Made by a program: the position numbers and the translations under genes. 23,759 bases of DNA, taken from the NCBI GenBank assembly GCA_040081265.1, contig JBEBGV010000067.1:1-23759 (forward strand), written 5' to 3'. Shown piece by piece: positions 23,307 to 23,759 of this stretch. The stretch is from JBEBGV01 sp040081265 (GTDB taxonomy: Bacteria > Acidobacteriota > Vicinamibacteria > Vicinamibacterales > UBA2999). The notes beneath the pieces are model-generated. The model was not told the DNA's origin. It ran no database searches and saw only the letters and a list, made by a program, of their open reading frames with translations. How positions within the stretch are numbered: position 1 is the stretch's first letter; the number at the start of each line of letters is the position of its first letter.

Positions 23307-23383
23307 GTCAAGCCTGCTCCAAGAGCTTCGCCTAGACGGCGGCATTAAGCCGTCTTGCCCATCTGACCATTCCAAACCCAAAC

Positions 23384-23426
23384 GTCAACTGACTCACGAC
23401 CTCTCAGTTCGAGCCCATTTCATCGG
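23384..23426 (+). repeat. 43-bp direct repeat, copy A
   Basis: Begins GTCAACTGACT and ends GAGCCCATTTCATCGG. It matches copy B at 34 of 43 positions with no gaps; the conserved parts are the first 11 bases, CGAC, GTT, GAGCCCATT and CATCGG. The first bases form a GTCA-AC-TGAC dyad. Confidence 0.7.
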
Positions 23427-23529
23427 GCTGTTTTGAAGATTGTAACGCGTGTCAAAGTGTCGATTGACACTCTGGCAGTGCGATTTGTCACGTTGCCCCA
23501 CTCGGATTCGCGCCGTCCCAAATGGAACA

Positions 23530-23572
23530 GTCAACTGACTTGCGACAATCGAGTTGGAGCCCATTCCATCGG
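23530..23572 (+). repeat. 43-bp direct repeat, copy B
   Basis: Second copy, 146 bp after copy A and in the same orientation, with nine substitutions concentrated in the middle. Its leading dyad is AGTCA-AC-TGACT when the preceding A is included. Confidence 0.7.
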
Positions 23573-23592
23573 ATGAAAGTGATCGCTTCCGC

Positions 23593-23616
23593 GAAAGTCA
23601 GAAAGTCAACTGACTT
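23593..23616 (+). repeat. third GTCAACTGACT core with tandem GAAAGTCA
   Basis: Only the palindromic core of the 43-bp repeat is present, here at its longest: AAGTCA-AC-TGACTT (23603-23616). It is preceded by GAAAGTCA twice in tandem (23593-23600, 23601-23608), so the half-site occurs three times in 24 bases. Confidence 0.65.
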
Positions 23617-23637
23617 CTTTCCTGAAGCGATGTAAGG

Positions 23638-23662
23638 CGCTAGCTAGTTCGCTTAGCTGGCG
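23638..23662. other. 9-bp stem-loop
   Basis: CGCTAGCTA (23638-23646) and TAGCTGGCG (23654-23662) pair over 9 bp, with one G-U in the RNA and a 7-nt loop. There is no T-run after it on either strand, so it is not a typical intrinsic terminator. Confidence 0.5.
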
Positions 23663-23759
23663 TGTGCGCTTGATCCGATCCGGTGGACGGGTTAACTACG
23701 CTGCGTGAGTCGTCGTGCGTTCGAATTCCGCCGGGCTCATCCGACCCGCCGATGAGTGC

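Larger units (their letters stand above)
23307..23759. other. non-coding repeat- and hairpin-rich region
   Basis: About 450 bases with no convincing gene. From left to right it holds the following. A hairpin AGACGGC/GCCGTCT (23334-23355) lies in the leader of the HNH-like gene. Two 43-bp imperfect direct repeats (23384-23426, 23530-23572) flank a perfect dyad AGTGTC-GATT-GACACT (23456-23471). A third, palindromic copy of the repeat core is at 23603-23616, preceded by a tandem GAAAGTCA. A 9-bp stem-loop is at 23638-23662. A small CTCATC/GATGAG inverted repeat lies near the window end. This density suggests a regulatory, recombination or replication region. Confidence 0.6.

Noticed and set aside
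23384..23616. CRISPR array
   Set aside because: Only two full repeats plus a partial one, with unequal spacing (146 and about 75 bp) and internal divergence, and no cas genes.
23715..23741. tRNA-like T arm (GTTCGAATTCC...CGGGCTCA) near the right end
   Set aside because: The T stem has a C-C mismatch and two G-U pairs, and no matching 5' acceptor strand or anticodon arm lies upstream.

Overview
The window is about 65% GC by eye and gene-dense, with Shine-Dalgarno-led genes, ATG/GTG starts and stop-start overlaps of 1 to 8 nt. This fits a free-living, GC-rich bacterium. The gene mix (AtoE, E1/E2 oxoacid dehydrogenase, EboE, heterodimeric ABC exporter) and a simple intergenic hairpin repeat remind me of Acidobacteriota such as Vicinamibacteria. 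That placement is an impression, not a demonstrated assignment.

Region 1 (20-16680) is one large catabolic and transport locus built from two divergent promoters. atoE (minus) faces an eight-gene plus-strand operon at 1470-10002: a beta-hydroxyacid dehydrogenase, 2-oxoacid dehydrogenase E1 alpha and E1 beta, an M24-fold hydrolase, lipoyl E2, an SDR-fold protein, GabD-type aldehyde dehydrogenase and a secreted solute-binding protein. Two MFS carriers (minus, 12573 to 9999) face a four-gene plus-strand operon at 12656-16680: bicupin, Gfo/Idh/MocA oxidoreductase, EboE-like TIM barrel and a second beta-hydroxyacid dehydrogenase. The same 15-bp operator-like sequence lies in both divergent intergenic regions (1442-1456 and, inverted, 12633-12647). 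I infer that all 15 genes form one regulon for taking up and oxidising a small carboxylate or sugar-acid-like compound. The substrate cannot be read from sequence. Three proteins have altered key residues: the SDR lacks Ser/Tyr/Lys, the M24 protein has Cys for one metal-binding Asp, and the OxlT-like carrier lacks the second cationic residue.

Region 2 (16677-20202, minus) encodes two half-size ABC exporters forming a predicted heterodimer with one degenerate ATP site.

Region 3 (20259-21745) holds a Phd/YefM-PIN toxin-antitoxin pair with a palindromic operator over its -10 box, a small GIY-YIG domain protein and a GNAT acetyltransferase.

Region 4 (21883-23759) starts with a 45-nt 3' remnant of a tRNA-Lys(CUU) gene, the usual scar of integration into a tRNA. 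To its right the sequence looks less GC-rich and codes for a small unknown protein and a zinc/HNH-like protein. A 450-bp non-coding stretch there carries repeated GTCAACTGACT palindromes and hairpins. I read this as the edge of a genomic island that continues beyond the window.
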